64,000 nucleotides of DNA from Candidatus Paracaedibacteraceae bacterium (GTDB taxonomy: Bacteria > Pseudomonadota > Alphaproteobacteria > Paracaedibacterales > Paracaedibacteraceae): NCBI GenBank assembly GCA_019636055.1, contig JAHBYH010000002.1, positions 62,001-126,000 on the forward strand, given 5' to 3'. Positions 52,701 to 62,561 of this stretch are shown piece by piece. Under the pieces are notes generated by a model. The model ran no database searches. It saw only the letters and a program-made list of their open reading frames with translations, and had not been told where the DNA came from. The position numbers and the translations under genes are program-made. The number at the start of each line of letters is the position of its first letter. Position 1 is the stretch's first letter.

Positions 52701-55700
52701 TTAAGGCTGAAGCAAAAATTACATCATTTCCATTAATATCAACTGTGGCACCACTTGCACCCAAAGCTGAAAATTTATTTGAAACGTCTGCTGTGTTAGC
52801 AGCTGCCCATTGTAATGCACCACCATTAAAGGTGATCGCCCCTGTTCCAAAGTTATTCGAGTTTGCAAAGTTCACAGTCCCACTCGTTAGGGTTGTTCCT
52901 CCAGAATAGGTGCTAGCCCCTGTTAAAACGGTTGTTCCAGCCCCTTGTTTATTGACAGATCCAGTTCCACTAATGATACCACCGAATGTTCCGCCCGCAG
53001 CACCACCTAAAATTAAACTCTTAGCACCCAAAGCAATTGTTCCATTAGCACTATTAAAATCAGTTAGGGTAAAGCTTGCTGGTGTAATAGCCTGAAGATC
53101 AAGTGTCGAAGTATTGTCTGTAAATGTTGGTGTAATTGCCCCGTAAGTTCCGCTACCACTCAAAGCTAGGGTTACATTGCTGCCCAGAGATGTTGCACCT
53201 GTATAGGTATTTGCTCGAGTCAGAGTTAAAGTTGCAGGTGCCGCACTGATCAAAGCAAGAGTCGATGCCGCATTCCCGCCACTAATGATACCGGAAAGAG
53301 TACCGTTGTTACCGCCAAGGTTAATTGTATTGGCAACAGCATTTTGTAAAGTGATTGCATTTGCAATGGTTAATCCAGCCCCACCGAGTTGTAAAGCACC
53401 ACCAGTGTAATTAATGGTTCCCGTACCTGCAGATGTACTATTGGCAAGAACCAATGATCCTGCAGTTAAATTTGTCCCGCCGGTATAGGTGCTTGCACTT
53501 GTCAAAGTTTGGGTATTTGTTCCAATTTTTACTAACCCAATTGCCCCACTAATAATCCCGCCATAACTATAATTCGTTGCATTGTTCCCAACAGTCAATG
53601 TTGTTGCGGACGAACTGGTAACCGTACCATTAGTTGAATTACCTCCGGTTAAGCCAGATAAGTTTGAGGCAAATCCATTTAAATTAAAGCTATTACTAGA
53701 TCCGGTTCCAGATGTCAGCAATCCAGAGATTGCGTTAGCAATTCCCTGTTGCACTGTTCCTGCACTAATGGTTGTTCCACCTGTATGACCGTTAACCCCT
53801 GTTAGAATAACTGTCCCTGTTCCTTGTTTTGTGATGGATCCTGCTGTTGCCGCTGTTGTCCCACTAAAGGTTGTTGATGCTGTTGCCGTTCCAAAAGTCA
53901 AATTCTTGGCACCCAAATTAACGGAACCAGACCCACTTAAATCACCAACGGTTGTTGATGCAGGCGTAATCGCATTAATATCCAATGTGCCGTTGTTTAT
54001 AACAGAACCTGTCGACGCTAGAGCACCACTTCCACTTAAAGCAAGTGTTCCTGCACTGATGGTTGTCCCACCTGTATGAATGTTGGCGCCGGTTAGTGTC
54101 AGAATACCTGCACCTTGTTTTGTGACAGTTCCTGCCCCCGAGATCACATCCGCATAAGCTAAATCATCACTTCGGTTGAAAATCAAAGCAGCTGCATTGG
54201 CAATATTACCAGCAATGCTTCCCGTACCCCCATTATTGCCAATCTGAAGTGTTCCTGCACTGATGGTAGTTGTGCCAGACCCTGATTTTGCCCCTGTCAA
54301 GGTAAGCGTCCCAGTGCTTGACTTAGTTAGATCACCGTTTCCTGAAATTGCCCCAGAGAACGTTGAATTAAAACTGTTCGTATCAATAATTCCTGCCGAT
54401 GTTAAGGTAATATTATTGGCAAAAGCAGGAAGTGCAGTTGTTGTTCGCAAAAGCGTACTTGCCCCATTAAAAATAAGATCGCCAGTACCAATAGAATCAG
54501 CATTTCCAATTGCAATTCCGCCCGCAGTTAACAGTGTTGTTCCACTTCGTCCTGCATTCGCATTAGGTAATATCAACAACCCAGCACCTGATTTCGTTAA
54601 GTTTCCTGCACCACTCATTGCCCCTGACAAAGTTGTTGCAGCTGTCGCATTGATCAATCCATTCGTCGTCAATGTCATATCATTGGCAAGCGTTGCAGCA
54701 CTTGTCACAGCCAACGTCGGATTATTGGCAGGAGTTCCCTGATCATTGAAAACAACAGATCCTGTTGAAATATTTGAGGCAGAACTAATACTGATAGAAC
54801 CTTGTTGAATAGTTGTCGGACCACTATACGTGTTTGCTTGGGTTAGTGTTAAGGTCGCAGAACCTGCTTTCGTTAAACTATGACCATCCCATCCTGTACC
54901 TGAAGCTGCTTGATCTGCAAGAACTGAACCGACCGTAAAATCTGATCCTGTTGTGAACAACCCATCAGATATGGTTGTATCTGCATTCCATGCTAGTTTT
55001 AAGCTTGCAAGATAATTTCTGTTATCAGAGCTTTTATAAATAGATCCGACCAAATAATCTGCACTGGACCCAATGTCAGAAGGAACAGTAAAATTACCCA
55101 CAATAGGATTAGTGCTCGAGAACAAGGTTTTTGTAACAAATGTTGTATTGGGCGGTAGCGTTCCTAAAGTAAAGCTATTGACATTTAAAGCCCCATCAAT
55201 TGTTGCATTCGTGACAGTAACCGGCGTCACTGAACTGCCAAAATCAACATTCAAAGCACCACCATTTCCTTGGTTAAAGGTTGTCGCCACCAAACGAGCT
55301 GTTGGATCAACAGTTGTTGTGGCCGTGTTGTTGTAAGTTGTGGCAGTAAAGGCATTCCCCCCTGCCTGAGATAGTTTAATCTCACCAGCGTTAACATTGA
55401 CCGTTCCAACAGAAGATCCTGTCCCTGATAAAGTTTGTGTACCTGCACCTTGCTTTGTTAAACTACCGGTTCCGCTAATATTACCGCTCAATGATTGATC
55501 TGATCCTGTCCCAAACACTAACTCTTTAGCACCAAGTGTTGTAGCACCCGATCCACTTAAATCACCAATTGTCGTTGATGCTAGTGTAATAGCACTGATG
55601 TTAAATGTACCATTGTTTGTCACAGCACCGGTGGATGCCAAAGCACCATTTCCACTTAAGCTCAAGGTTCCAGCACTAATGGTTGTTCCGCCTGTATGAC

Positions 55701-58700
55701 CATTAGCCCCCGTCAAAACAACTGTACCTGTCCCTTGTTTTGTGATTGATCCAGCTGTTGCCGCAGTTGTTCCTGCAAATGTAGTAGACCCGGTTGCTGT
55801 CCCAAAAATCAAATTCTTAGTGCCTAAATTAACGGAACCTGATCCACTTAAATCACCAATCGTGGTTGATGCTGGTGTAATGGCATTGATATCAAATATG
55901 CCGTTGTTCAGGACTGCCCCATTAGAAATCAAGGTTCCAGCACCACTCAACGCAAGTGTACCCGCACTAATCGTTGTTCCGCCAGTATGGGCGTTTGAAC
56001 CTGTCAAAACAGCAATACCTGTACCTTGTTTTGTGATGGATCCTGCTGTCGATGTTGTTGCCCCGCCAAAGGTGGTTGATGGTGTTGCCGTTCCGAAAAC
56101 CAAATTCTTAGCACCTAAATTAACGGAACCAGACCCACTTAAATCCCCAATCGTGGTTGATGCAGGGGTAATCGCACTAATATTAAATGTTCCGTTGTTT
56201 GCCAACGCTCCGGTTGATGACAAAGCGCCGCTCCCACTCAAAGCAAGCGTACCAGCACTAATGGTTGTTCCACCTGTATACGTATTCGCACTTGTCAAAG
56301 TTTGTGCGTTGCTTCCGGTTTTTATCAAAGCCGTAAGACCACCGATAATACCACCATAACTATAATCTGTCGTGTTATTCCCAACACTCAGTGTTGCTGC
56401 CGTTGCACTGGTAATCGTACCATAAGTTGCATTACCACCAGTTAGACCAGATAGAGTTGATCCAAATCCATTTAGATTAAAACTATTGGCTGATCCTGTC
56501 CCAGATGTCAGCAATCCGGATATAGAATTCGCTATGCCTTGTTGCACTGTTCCTGCGCTAATGGTTGTCCCACCCGTATGCGCATTAACTCCAGTTAGAA
56601 CAGCAATACCTGTTCCTTGCTTAGTTAATGATCCCGCAGTAGCAACTGTGCTTCCAGCAAATGTTGTTGATGCTGTTGCTGTCCCAAAGGTCAAATTCTT
56701 AGTACCCAAATTAACGGAACCCGATCCACTTAAATCACCAATCGTGGTTGATGCAGGTGTGATTGCACTTATATTGAATGTTCCATTGGCTGCAACTGCT
56801 CCTGTTGAAACCAAGGCACCGCTCCCACTCAAAGAAAGCGTACCGGCACTGATGGTTGTGCCACCTGTGTACGTATTCGCATTTGTAACCGAAAGAACGC
56901 CTGCACCTTGTTTTGTTAATGTGCCGATACCAGAAATGATACCTGTATAAGAAGAATCATCACTTCGATTGAAGATCAAAGCCGCCGCATTAACAATATT
57001 CCCAGTAATGCTTCCTGTTAGTCCGTTATTGCCAATCTGAAGTGTTCCGGCACTAATCGTCGTACCACCTGTGTATGTTTGATCACCTGTTATCGTCAGA
57101 ATACCGGCACCTTGTTTTGCGACAGTTCCTGACCCTGAGATAACATCTGCATAAGATGAATCATCACTGCGGTTAAAGATTAATGCAGCCGCATTTGCAA
57201 TATTACCTGCAATGCTTCCCGTTGTCCCGTTATTCCCAATCTGAAGCGTGCCTGCACTCAGTGTTGTTGTACCAGATCCTGATTTCGCCCCTGTTAAGGT
57301 AAGCGTTCCAGTGCTTGACTTGGTTAGATCACCGTTTCCTGAAATTGCCCCAGAGAACGTTGAATTAAAACTGTTCGTATCAATAATTCCTGCCGATGTT
57401 AAGGTAATATTATTGGCAAAAGCAGGAAATGCAGCTGTTGTTCGCAAAAGTGTATTCGCACCATTAAAAATAAGATCACCAGAACCAATGGAATCAACAT
57501 TTCCAATGGCAATACCACCCGCTGTTAGCGTTGTTGTTCCACTTCGTCCTGCATTTGCATTTGGCAAAGTCCATAACCCAGTACCGGATTTCGTTACATT
57601 CCCTGTACCACTCATCGCTCCTGTAAATGTTGATGCAAATGTGCTGTTATCTATAATCGCATTCGATGTTAAAGCGATATCCGTTGCCAAAGCAGAAAGA
57701 GCAGCTGTTGTTCTTAATGTTGTATTGGCACCATTAAATGTCAGTGTTTTTCCTGATCCACCAAGGCTACCGTTATTACCAATTTCAACAGCACCCGCTT
57801 GGATTTCCATTGCTCTCATCCCATTACTATTGGGCAGAGTAAATGTGTTTGTTCCTTGTTTAACAAAAGCAATGTATCCCGATATGCTACCACTATAACT
57901 GTGATTGTTGGTATTATCCAGTAACGTAATAACCTTGTTTGTGCCATCAACGACAGTTAGATTTCCGTATGATCCCGTACTTTCTAATCCCGCCCATGTA
58001 CTGTTAGCGTTATATACGAATGCCATAGACGATGCGACAAACCTTAACAGTCCCGTGACATTGCTCCCGGCTTTTATTTCAAAGATATCTTGAGCTGGTT
58101 CAATAATCACCGTCGAATCAGTCTCTCCATAAAAATTGAATCGGTTCGTCCCTGCTTTTCTAAAGACTAAATTCCCCCTTAAATCTCCTCTATACGTGGC
58201 ATCACTGCCCGTTGGGGAAATTGTTAGTCGGGCAGAAGTCCCGGAAGTATTCGTAATCTCGCCATATGTTGCATTTGCTCCTGCAACTCGTTCAATGCTT
58301 TGATCGTATCCATTCAAATCAACTGTATTGGCAGCCCCAGTTCCCGACGTTAATGTCCCTTGTATTGCATTCGCAATACCCATTTTCAATGTTCCGGCAT
58401 TTATCGTTGTTCCACCTGTATAAGTGTTTACCTGTGATAAAATAAGTTCCCCATCACCTGCTTTGGTTAGACTCGTCCCATTCCATCCACTGGTAACACC
58501 TGTTCGATTTGCCAGTACTGTATTGGCATTAAACGATGGATTAGCATCCCCTGTATTAACAGTAAATGTCCCATTAGCAACAGTTGTTGTTGCATTCCAA
58601 GACAAAACTAACCCCGCAGTATAGGTTGTTGCATTTTTCGTAGTGGATGCCAGAATATAATCAACAGCAGTTGCGCCTGATGGAACTGTCGCAAAATCGC

Positions 58701-61700
58701 CTGTAAATCCACCTGTGCTAGAAATTATCGTTTTCTGCACTAATCCGCTTGCTGTAGCAGGCAAGGCACCTGTTGTAAAGTTTGATAAGGCTAACGTCCC
58801 ATCCAAAGAAGCGCTCGTTGCTGTCAGCGGTGTCCCTGTATTTCTAAAATCTATGGTTAGTGTACCGCCACTCCCTTGGGAAAATGCCCCTGTGGACAGT
58901 AAAGCGTTTTCACCAATTGTTGCGCTTGCATTGTTATTAAACGCAGTTGCAGCTGTAAATGTCCCTGTTTGATCCAGATATAATGTTCCCGCACTCACTG
59001 TTACGGTTGGAACAACAGATGTTGATCCTGTTAACGTCTGAGTTCCAGCCCCTTGTTTATTCAAGCTGCTACCGGCTGTCCCTGTAATGTTTCCGGACAA
59101 GGATGTGTTGGCCGTTGTACCAAAAGTTAAGCCTTTGCCACCTAGTGTCACAACACCACTGCCGTTTAATGCGCCAACGGTTGTTGATGCAGCCGATATG
59201 GCGCTGATGCTAAACGTTGTACTGGCAGCAAGATCAACCAAACTTGTATTCGCAATCGACCCGCTGCCACTCAACGCAAGTGTTCCTGCATTAACGGTTG
59301 TCGCACCTGTATACGTGTTAATACCCGTAAATGTTGCTGTTCCCGTCCCTTGTTTTGTAATTTTACCGTTTGCCCCGGGAACACTGGTATTAATGTTACT
59401 GGTGTTGTTAATAGTCCCACCGTATGTCATATTACTACTTGTTCCAAATACGAGTGTATTATTACCAATACCAAATTGGGCTGAACCGCTATTTGTTAAA
59501 TTGCCTATATACTGGATCGGATTCGTTGCATTAACAATATCAACCGTTCCGTTATTAACAATTGAAACATTCGAGTAAGAACCCCCATTCCCTTGGAATC
59601 CAGGCCCCGTAATTACGAGAGATGAGACGTCAGCTGTTGTTGTCCCCGTATGCGTTAGATTCCCTGCCAAATAAATATTATTAACACCTTGATAAAGGTT
59701 TCCTGTCCCTGAAATATTACCAGCATAAGTTGCATTTGCTTGTGAATTATTATAAGCAAATCTAAGTGTTCCATTAGTTACAGTATTCCCCGTCCAATTA
59801 TTGAGAGCAGATCCCATTCTGATTTCAGCGCCGCTATTAATTGTCATTAGCCCAGTATAACTATTCGTTCCTATATGAGATAAATATGGCGTTCCCCCAC
59901 CAGAGTTGGCTATTGTTAAGGCTCCACTGCCACTTAGGGCACCTGATACCGTAGCAGAAATTCCATTAAGATCAAAAGTACCGTTGGTTGTGACGGTCAA
60001 TGCGTTGGGAATCGTGGATGCCATTATCGCACCTAATCGGAAAGTAGCTCCCGCTGTCCCAAATGTCAAAGCTCCGCTTCCAAGGGATCTATAATCTGTA
60101 ATAGCCAAAATACCAGCATTAAGAGTCGTTCCACCTGTATAAGTATTTATTCCACTTAACGTAAGCGACCCTGTCCCAGATTTTATCAAAGCTCCAGCCG
60201 CACTTGTGCTACTAATAATTCCGCCATATGTGGATGACGTTGTTCCATTTACGGTCAATGGTTTTGTTCCCAACATAACATTGCCACCGCTAGTTCCACC
60301 CCCTGTCAATGAAGCTATGGTTGCACTAGTTGTTACGCCTGAAATATCAAAATTAGTAGAAGCCGCGTCAGCCAAAGAAACGCCAGAGGAATCCGCAATA
60401 GAACCACTTCCACCTAATGCTAAAGTTCCAAAACTTATGTTAGTTACACCAGTATAAGTATTCATCCCTGTAAGCGTTAGCGTTCCAGAACCTTGTTTTA
60501 TAACTGTTCCTGCCCCAGAAATTACATTATCGAAAGATAAAGAATTGCTACGATAAAAAATTAACGCGGCATCGTTTGTAATGTCACCAATAACACTACC
60601 TGTAGTCCCATTATTACCAATTTGCAATGTCCCCGTGTTAATAGTCGTACCCCCAACATAGGTATTGGTTCCTTGAAGAATTAATGTACCAGCGCCAGAC
60701 TTTAATAAACCTACACCAGTTCCTGTACCTGCAACATAGCTTCCACCTGGAAGCGAGTTCGGACTATCATCTGCGATAGAAGACGCAATTGTAATAGTTT
60801 GGCCAGAAGCTGGTGTAAAACCAAGAGAACCCGTTGACATGATAAAGATAGCATCACCTGCCTTAGCTCCAGCATTAGAACCAGTTCCAGCTGTGGTGCT
60901 ACTACCAGTTTCTCCGCTGGAACTGGTTGTAGATCCATAACTTAAAGATCCGCCACTAGATACGAAAACAGCACCACCAAAAGCAGCACCGCCACCCCCA
61001 GCCCCACCATTACCTCCAGCACCTGATTGAGGCGGGCCCGAAACACTACCAGAAGTACCATTTTGACCATTCCCTCCACCAATACCACCAGCGCTTCCTG
61101 TACCTCCGCTGCCCCCATTACCACTTACACCATAAGTCCCGGCTTGACCAGCACCGCCACCACCACCACTACCGCCAGCGCCTCCGCCGCCGCCGCCAGC
61201 TCCAAAACCACCGACGCCACCATTTCCGCCAGCTCCTCCAATACCACCAGCACCCCCACTTCCTCCAGGGTTACCATTACCTTGGCCGCCGCCGCCGCCA
61301 CCGCCGCCACCGCCACCGCCAGTCCCAAAAACACCAGGACCTCCTATACCACCAATTCCACCAGGCCCTCCTGGAAACCCACTCGTTCCAGTACCCCCCG
61401 TACTACCTGCAGCACCGCCTGCACCACCGTTACTAGAAATTCCCCCTACTCCGCCACTACCTCCTGCATTACCAGGGCCAGTACCTCGCGCTTTAGGAGC
61501 TCCTCCCGTTGCAGCACTGCCGCCATTACCACCTGTAGCCGCATTATTAGTAAAATTAACTTCATCAAGAATAAGGTTAGAGCCATTATTCACAAATATT
61601 GCTGCCCCAGCTCCCAATCCTCCACCTGCTCCAGTACCACCTGAAGTCCCAGACGCCCGAGCATTGATAATACTGAGTTTGTTGATGTTTACGTTAATTC

Positions 61701-62010
61701 CTGTTGAACCATCTCCTAATTTAAATGCAGAGTATGTACTGGCACCATCCAGGGTCTTGCCATTGCCATTAATTGTAACTGCTCGACCAGCCAGAATGGG
61801 GAGATTGGCTCCAAGGGTAATATTATTACTAAAATTTATAGTTGTAATAGTTGGGTCTGCAATGGCTGCAATTAAGGTTGGAGAATCCGTAACATCAGCA
61901 ATGGAAGATGCATAAGAAAGCTCCATCCAGAGAGGAATACTTAAAAATAGCCTTTTTATAATTTTTATACAAAATACAAGGAACTTATCCATATCTCTAA
62001 AACTCAGCAT
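49753..62010 (-). CDS. Giant autotransporter adhesin-like protein (4085 aa)
   Basis: One uninterrupted frame of 4085 codons. Order: a signal region (about 1-35, KRLFLSIPLWMELSYA), a beta-helix start (TINGNGKTLDG, about 60-165), an extremely glycine-rich segment (about 160-350), a passenger of roughly 3400 residues built from autotransporter-associated beta-strand repeats (more than 20 copies of NTYTGGTTISAGTLxL-type units, each with a KQGxGTLTLTG lead-in), and a C-terminal autotransporter barrel (about 3790-4085, ending LKIGVKF). This is a type V secretion protein: the barrel inserts in the outer membrane and the passenger is displayed or released. Adhesion to host or other cells is the usual role, inferred here. 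The first ATG or that at 61992 may be the start. The gene has no close neighbour on its strand. Confidence 0.92.
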   Translation of the reverse strand: MLSFRDMDKFLVFCIKIIKRLFLSIPLWMELSYASSIADVTDSPTLIAAIADPTITTINFSNNITLGANLPILAGRAVTINGNGKTLDGASTYSAFKLGDGSTGINVNINKLSIINARASGTSGGTGAGGGLGAGAAIFVNNGSNLILDEVNFTNNAATGGNGGSAATGGAPKARGTGPGNAGGSGGVGGISSNGGAGGAAGSTGGTGTSGFPGGPGGIGGIGGPGVFGTGGGGGGGGGGGGQGNGNPGGSGGAGGIGGAGGNGGVGGFGAGGGGGGAGGSGGGGGAGQAGTYGVSGNGGSGGTGSAGGIGGGNGQNGTSGSVSGPPQSGAGGNGGAGGGGAAFGGAVFVSSGGSLSYGSTTSSSGETGSSTTAGTGSNAGAKAGDAIFIMSTGSLGFTPASGQTITIASSIADDSPNSLPGGSYVAGTGTGVGLLKSGAGTLILQGTNTYVGGTTINTGTLQIGNNGTTGSVIGDITNDAALIFYRSNSLSFDNVISGAGTVIKQGSGTLTLTGMNTYTGVTNISFGTLALGGSGSIADSSGVSLADAASTNFDISGVTTSATIASLTGGGTSGGNVMLGTKPLTVNGTTSSTYGGIISSTSAAGALIKSGTGSLTLSGINTYTGGTTLNAGILAITDYRSLGSGALTFGTAGATFRLGAIMASTIPNALTVTTNGTFDLNGISATVSGALSGSGALTIANSGGGTPYLSHIGTNSYTGLMTINSGAEIRMGSALNNWTGNTVTNGTLRFAYNNSQANATYAGNISGTGNLYQGVNNIYLAGNLTHTGTTTADVSSLVITGPGFQGNGGSYSNVSIVNNGTVDIVNATNPIQYIGNLTNSGSAQFGIGNNTLVFGTSSNMTYGGTINNTSNINTSVPGANGKITKQGTGTATFTGINTYTGATTVNAGTLALSGSGSIANTSLVDLAASTTFSISAISAASTTVGALNGSGVVTLGGKGLTFGTTANTSLSGNITGTAGSSLNKQGAGTQTLTGSTSVVPTVTVSAGTLYLDQTGTFTAATAFNNNASATIGENALLSTGAFSQGSGGTLTIDFRNTGTPLTATSASLDGTLALSNFTTGALPATASGLVQKTIISSTGGFTGDFATVPSGATAVDYILASTTKNATTYTAGLVLSWNATTTVANGTFTVNTGDANPSFNANTVLANRTGVTSGWNGTSLTKAGDGELILSQVNTYTGGTTINAGTLKMGIANAIQGTLTSGTGAANTVDLNGYDQSIERVAGANATYGEITNTSGTSARLTISPTGSDATYRGDLRGNLVFRKAGTNRFNFYGETDSTVIIEPAQDIFEIKAGSNVTGLLRFVASSMAFVYNANSTWAGLESTGSYGNLTVVDGTNKVITLLDNTNNHSYSGSISGYIAFVKQGTNTFTLPNSNGMRAMEIQAGAVEIGNNGSLGGSGKTLTFNGANTTLRTTAALSALATDIALTSNAIIDNSTFASTFTGAMSGTGNVTKSGTGLWTLPNANAGRSGTTTLTAGGIAIGNVDSIGSGDLIFNGANTLLRTTAAFPAFANNITLTSAGIIDTNSFNSTFSGAISGNGDLTKSSTGTLTLTGAKSGSGTTTLSAGTLQIGNNGTTGSIAGNIANAAALIFNRSDDSSYADVISGSGTVAKQGAGILTITGDQTYTGGTTISAGTLQIGNNGLTGSITGNIVNAAALIFNRSDDSSYTGIISGIGTLTKQGAGVLSVTNANTYTGGTTISAGTLSLSGSGALVSTGAVAANGTFNISAITPASTTIGDLSGSGSVNLGTKNLTFGTATASTTFAGSTVATAGSLTKQGTGIAVLTGVNAHTGGTTISAGTVQQGIANSISGLLTSGTGSANSFNLNGFGSTLSGLTGGNATYGTITSATAATLSVGNNTTDYSYGGIIGGLTALIKTGSNAQTLTSANTYTGGTTISAGTLALSGSGALSSTGALANNGTFNISAITPASTTIGDLSGSGSVNLGAKNLVFGTATPSTTFGGATTSTAGSITKQGTGIAVLTGSNAHTGGTTISAGTLALSGAGTLISNGAVLNNGIFDINAITPASTTIGDLSGSGSVNLGTKNLIFGTATGSTTFAGTTAATAGSITKQGTGTVVLTGANGHTGGTTISAGTLSLSGNGALASTGAVTNNGTFNISAITLASTTIGDLSGSGATTLGAKELVFGTGSDQSLSGNISGTGSLTKQGAGTQTLSGTGSSVGTVNVNAGEIKLSQAGGNAFTATTYNNTATTTVDPTARLVATTFNQGNGGALNVDFGSSVTPVTVTNATIDGALNVNSFTLGTLPPNTTFVTKTLFSSTNPIVGNFTVPSDIGSSADYLVGSIYKSSDNRNYLASLKLAWNADTTISDGLFTTGSDFTVGSVLADQAASGTGWDGHSLTKAGSATLTLTQANTYSGPTTIQQGSISISSASNISTGSVVFNDQGTPANNPTLAVTSAATLANDMTLTTNGLINATAATTLSGAMSGAGNLTKSGAGLLILPNANAGRSGTTLLTAGGIAIGNADSIGTGDLIFNGASTLLRTTTALPAFANNITLTSAGIIDTNSFNSTFSGAISGNGDLTKSSTGTLTLTGAKSGSGTTTISAGTLQIGNNGGTGSIAGNIANAAALIFNRSDDLAYADVISGAGTVTKQGAGILTLTGANIHTGGTTISAGTLALSGSGALASTGSVINNGTLDINAITPASTTVGDLSGSGSVNLGAKNLTFGTATASTTFSGTTAATAGSITKQGTGTVILTGVNGHTGGTTISAGTVQQGIANAISGLLTSGTGSSNSFNLNGFASNLSGLTGGNSTNGTVTSSSATTLTVGNNATNYSYGGIISGAIGLVKIGTNTQTLTSASTYTGGTNLTAGSLVLANSTSAGTGTINYTGGALQLGGAGLTIANAITLQNAVANTINLGGNNGTLSGIISGGNAASTLALISAAPATLTLTRANTYTGATSLGSNVTLALSGSGTYGAITPTFTDNTSTLDLQAITPASFTLTDFNSANGTIALGAKSLILGGAAGGTFGGIISGTGSVNKQGAGTTVLTGASTYSGGTTLTSGTVNFANSNNFGTGAITFNGGALQWAAANTADVSNKFSALGASGATVDINGNDVIFASALTGTGGLTVDNTAGGSTLTLTGVNLYTGTTTVKGGTLRIGNGGTTGQVAGNIALENNSNLIINRSDAITYPGSVTGAGNITLAGPGNLTFTSTSSNITGDVNVNGGTLTFGQSGNFAADNFTIGVGAKTHINDGATINLSGDLNQTVGTLSVALGATQNPLINATGTANVGGTLEITGFTTGGQTAFKASNLNSTAYPIIRAANINGSVPAFSATTATDYVLITAYSNATEFGVNLALAWIASDAAAKIGEFTLTNATDTFEADIVLADQAGVTSGWNGQTLTKKGQGLLILSAINTYTGGTVINNGLIQVSSDANLGDVSGGLTLGDGVNNTQGTLRLGSNNFTTSRALIMAGAAGGAIDTNGHAGANFDVTNWAAGNAPLEVKNSSATPTVLRLNGTNNNYTGNITVSKDELKINGSLPNASVTVNSGARLSGNATLASADVRGVVAPGNSIGSQTYINIDYSSGGTYECEVSDLDGNADHITATGTATLGGTSILKVIPLAGNYIQGQTYTYEILSAAILNGQFTNFVNEYSSLFDVSPDYTTPNKVFLTLKKVASLSNLAPDGNAGEVAENLDNTTNPEGTLNEAVQAISKLKQPDLNDALNRLSPASHGVIMATTSFEALDNQQSVLDRLHNPLEHSDNSKPFANLVEDLTKPTAKTVSSLSQKSTRVPISSPISYIKGKSNMPILDSLKTKIGQTTIWMNGSAKKFTQKSYRAPGAFVPELTSTLYTNQAGIDHQVTSQLLLGVMGSFGRNNYSLSNDYGKGWIRSYQLGVYGNYKITPSWYVSGIVGYGFNRIKEKRLINFTGFSASAKHKHTAQQYGATLESGYDIGIGSDYIVTPMASFGLISLSDNGYTESGAGTLGLRVKGQTRRAFQTKVSTQIAKLVYDNVDGSQLYGFLKMGYLYRRTYSQSDKVTSSFIGGNSNFTITSGNTPNNMISLGAGVTKLYSNNVYITLSINSDTGRHQHSYEGFLKIGVKF
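53750..56900 (-). repeat. Higher-order repeats inside the autotransporter gene
   Basis: Within the passenger a longer unit of about 85-100 codons recurs at least six times: TISAGTLALSGSGAL, then a segment ending NGTFNISAITPASTTIGDLSGSGSVNLG, then KNLTFGTATASTTF and SITKQGTGTVVLTG. Copies differ by only a few residues, so the array was amplified recently or is kept uniform by gene conversion. Copy number is likely to vary between strains. Edges are approximate. Confidence 0.8.
54105..54570 (-). repeat. Long internal duplication, copy 1
   Basis: Nearly identical to 57102-57570, exactly 2997 bases (999 codons) away in the same frame. The central 150 bases (about 54330-54450) appear identical by eye. 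The encoded stretch includes IIDTNSFNSTFSGAISGNG and SIAGNIANAAALIFNRSDD in both copies. Confidence 0.85.
57102..57570 (-). repeat. Long internal duplication, copy 2
   Basis: Second copy of the block at 54105-54570. The high identity at third codon positions points to a recent duplication or gene conversion rather than protein-level selection. Confidence 0.85.
60960..61560 (-). repeat. Glycine-rich low-complexity segment of the autotransporter
   Basis: About 190 codons of GGxGG-type sequence (up to ten consecutive glycines), seen on the plus strand as runs of CCACCGCC. GC content is much higher than the surroundings. Such segments in repeat autotransporters are thought to be flexible or to form sheets near the N-terminus of the passenger. 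Confidence 0.85.
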
Positions 62011-62561
62011 AATTCTAATTCACACTTATTTTATTTAATATTATTGATAGGTTTATTTAAAATTCGTTAATTTAAAAATTTTTTGGAGGGCAATTAAGCC
62101 TTATGATAGGGATCTTAATAATTTAGGAAGGGCCTAGATTGTGTACACTTAATGTAGTTATCTAAGTCAAAGGATGTTAGAAGCATAACTTAAAAAAAGC
62201 TATCAAAGATGATGCTTTTTTTAAAATCTGAAAAGTTCCTTCTAAATTGTTTGGTTTTTTTAAAGAAAAACTAAATTAAATGGCCCTCTTTATAAAAGAG
62301 TTTAACATAATCCCAGAGACATTTTCTATTAGATCGTGGTGGAATGGTAATCATCCCTTGAAATAAATTGCATACTTTCTATATAACGGATGTAATTATT
62401 ATACAGAATAAGTACCATGGATTTTAGGTATATTATTTCTAATATATTTTTTATTACTCGGATTAACCCCCGAATTATCTGTTTTACAAATAGATCATAT
62501 TACCGAGGCGGTTTTCAGATCTATTTTTTAAATATCAACAAACTATATAAAGGATTTACGA
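62011..62561. other. 550-base AT-rich region between divergent autotransporter and F-box genes
   Basis: No gene-like frame. It must contain the promoters of the minus-strand autotransporter and the plus-strand F-box gene. The part 62035-62080 is almost pure A/T. No clear -35/-10 pair or operator was recognised. The F-box gene has a ribosome site, AAAGGA, eight bases before its ATG. Confidence 0.5.

Noticed and set aside
52625..61915. Many plus-strand open frames of 60-205 codons inside the autotransporter gene
   Set aside because: They are antisense shadows of the repeat-rich gene: low-complexity Val/Pro/Ala- or Ser/Thr-rich translations caused by the repeat codons, with no start signals or family matches.
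49753..62010. Regular repeats considered as a CRISPR or tandem intergenic array
   Set aside because: The repeats are in one continuous coding frame and translate to beta-strand repeats; there are no unique spacers of constant size.
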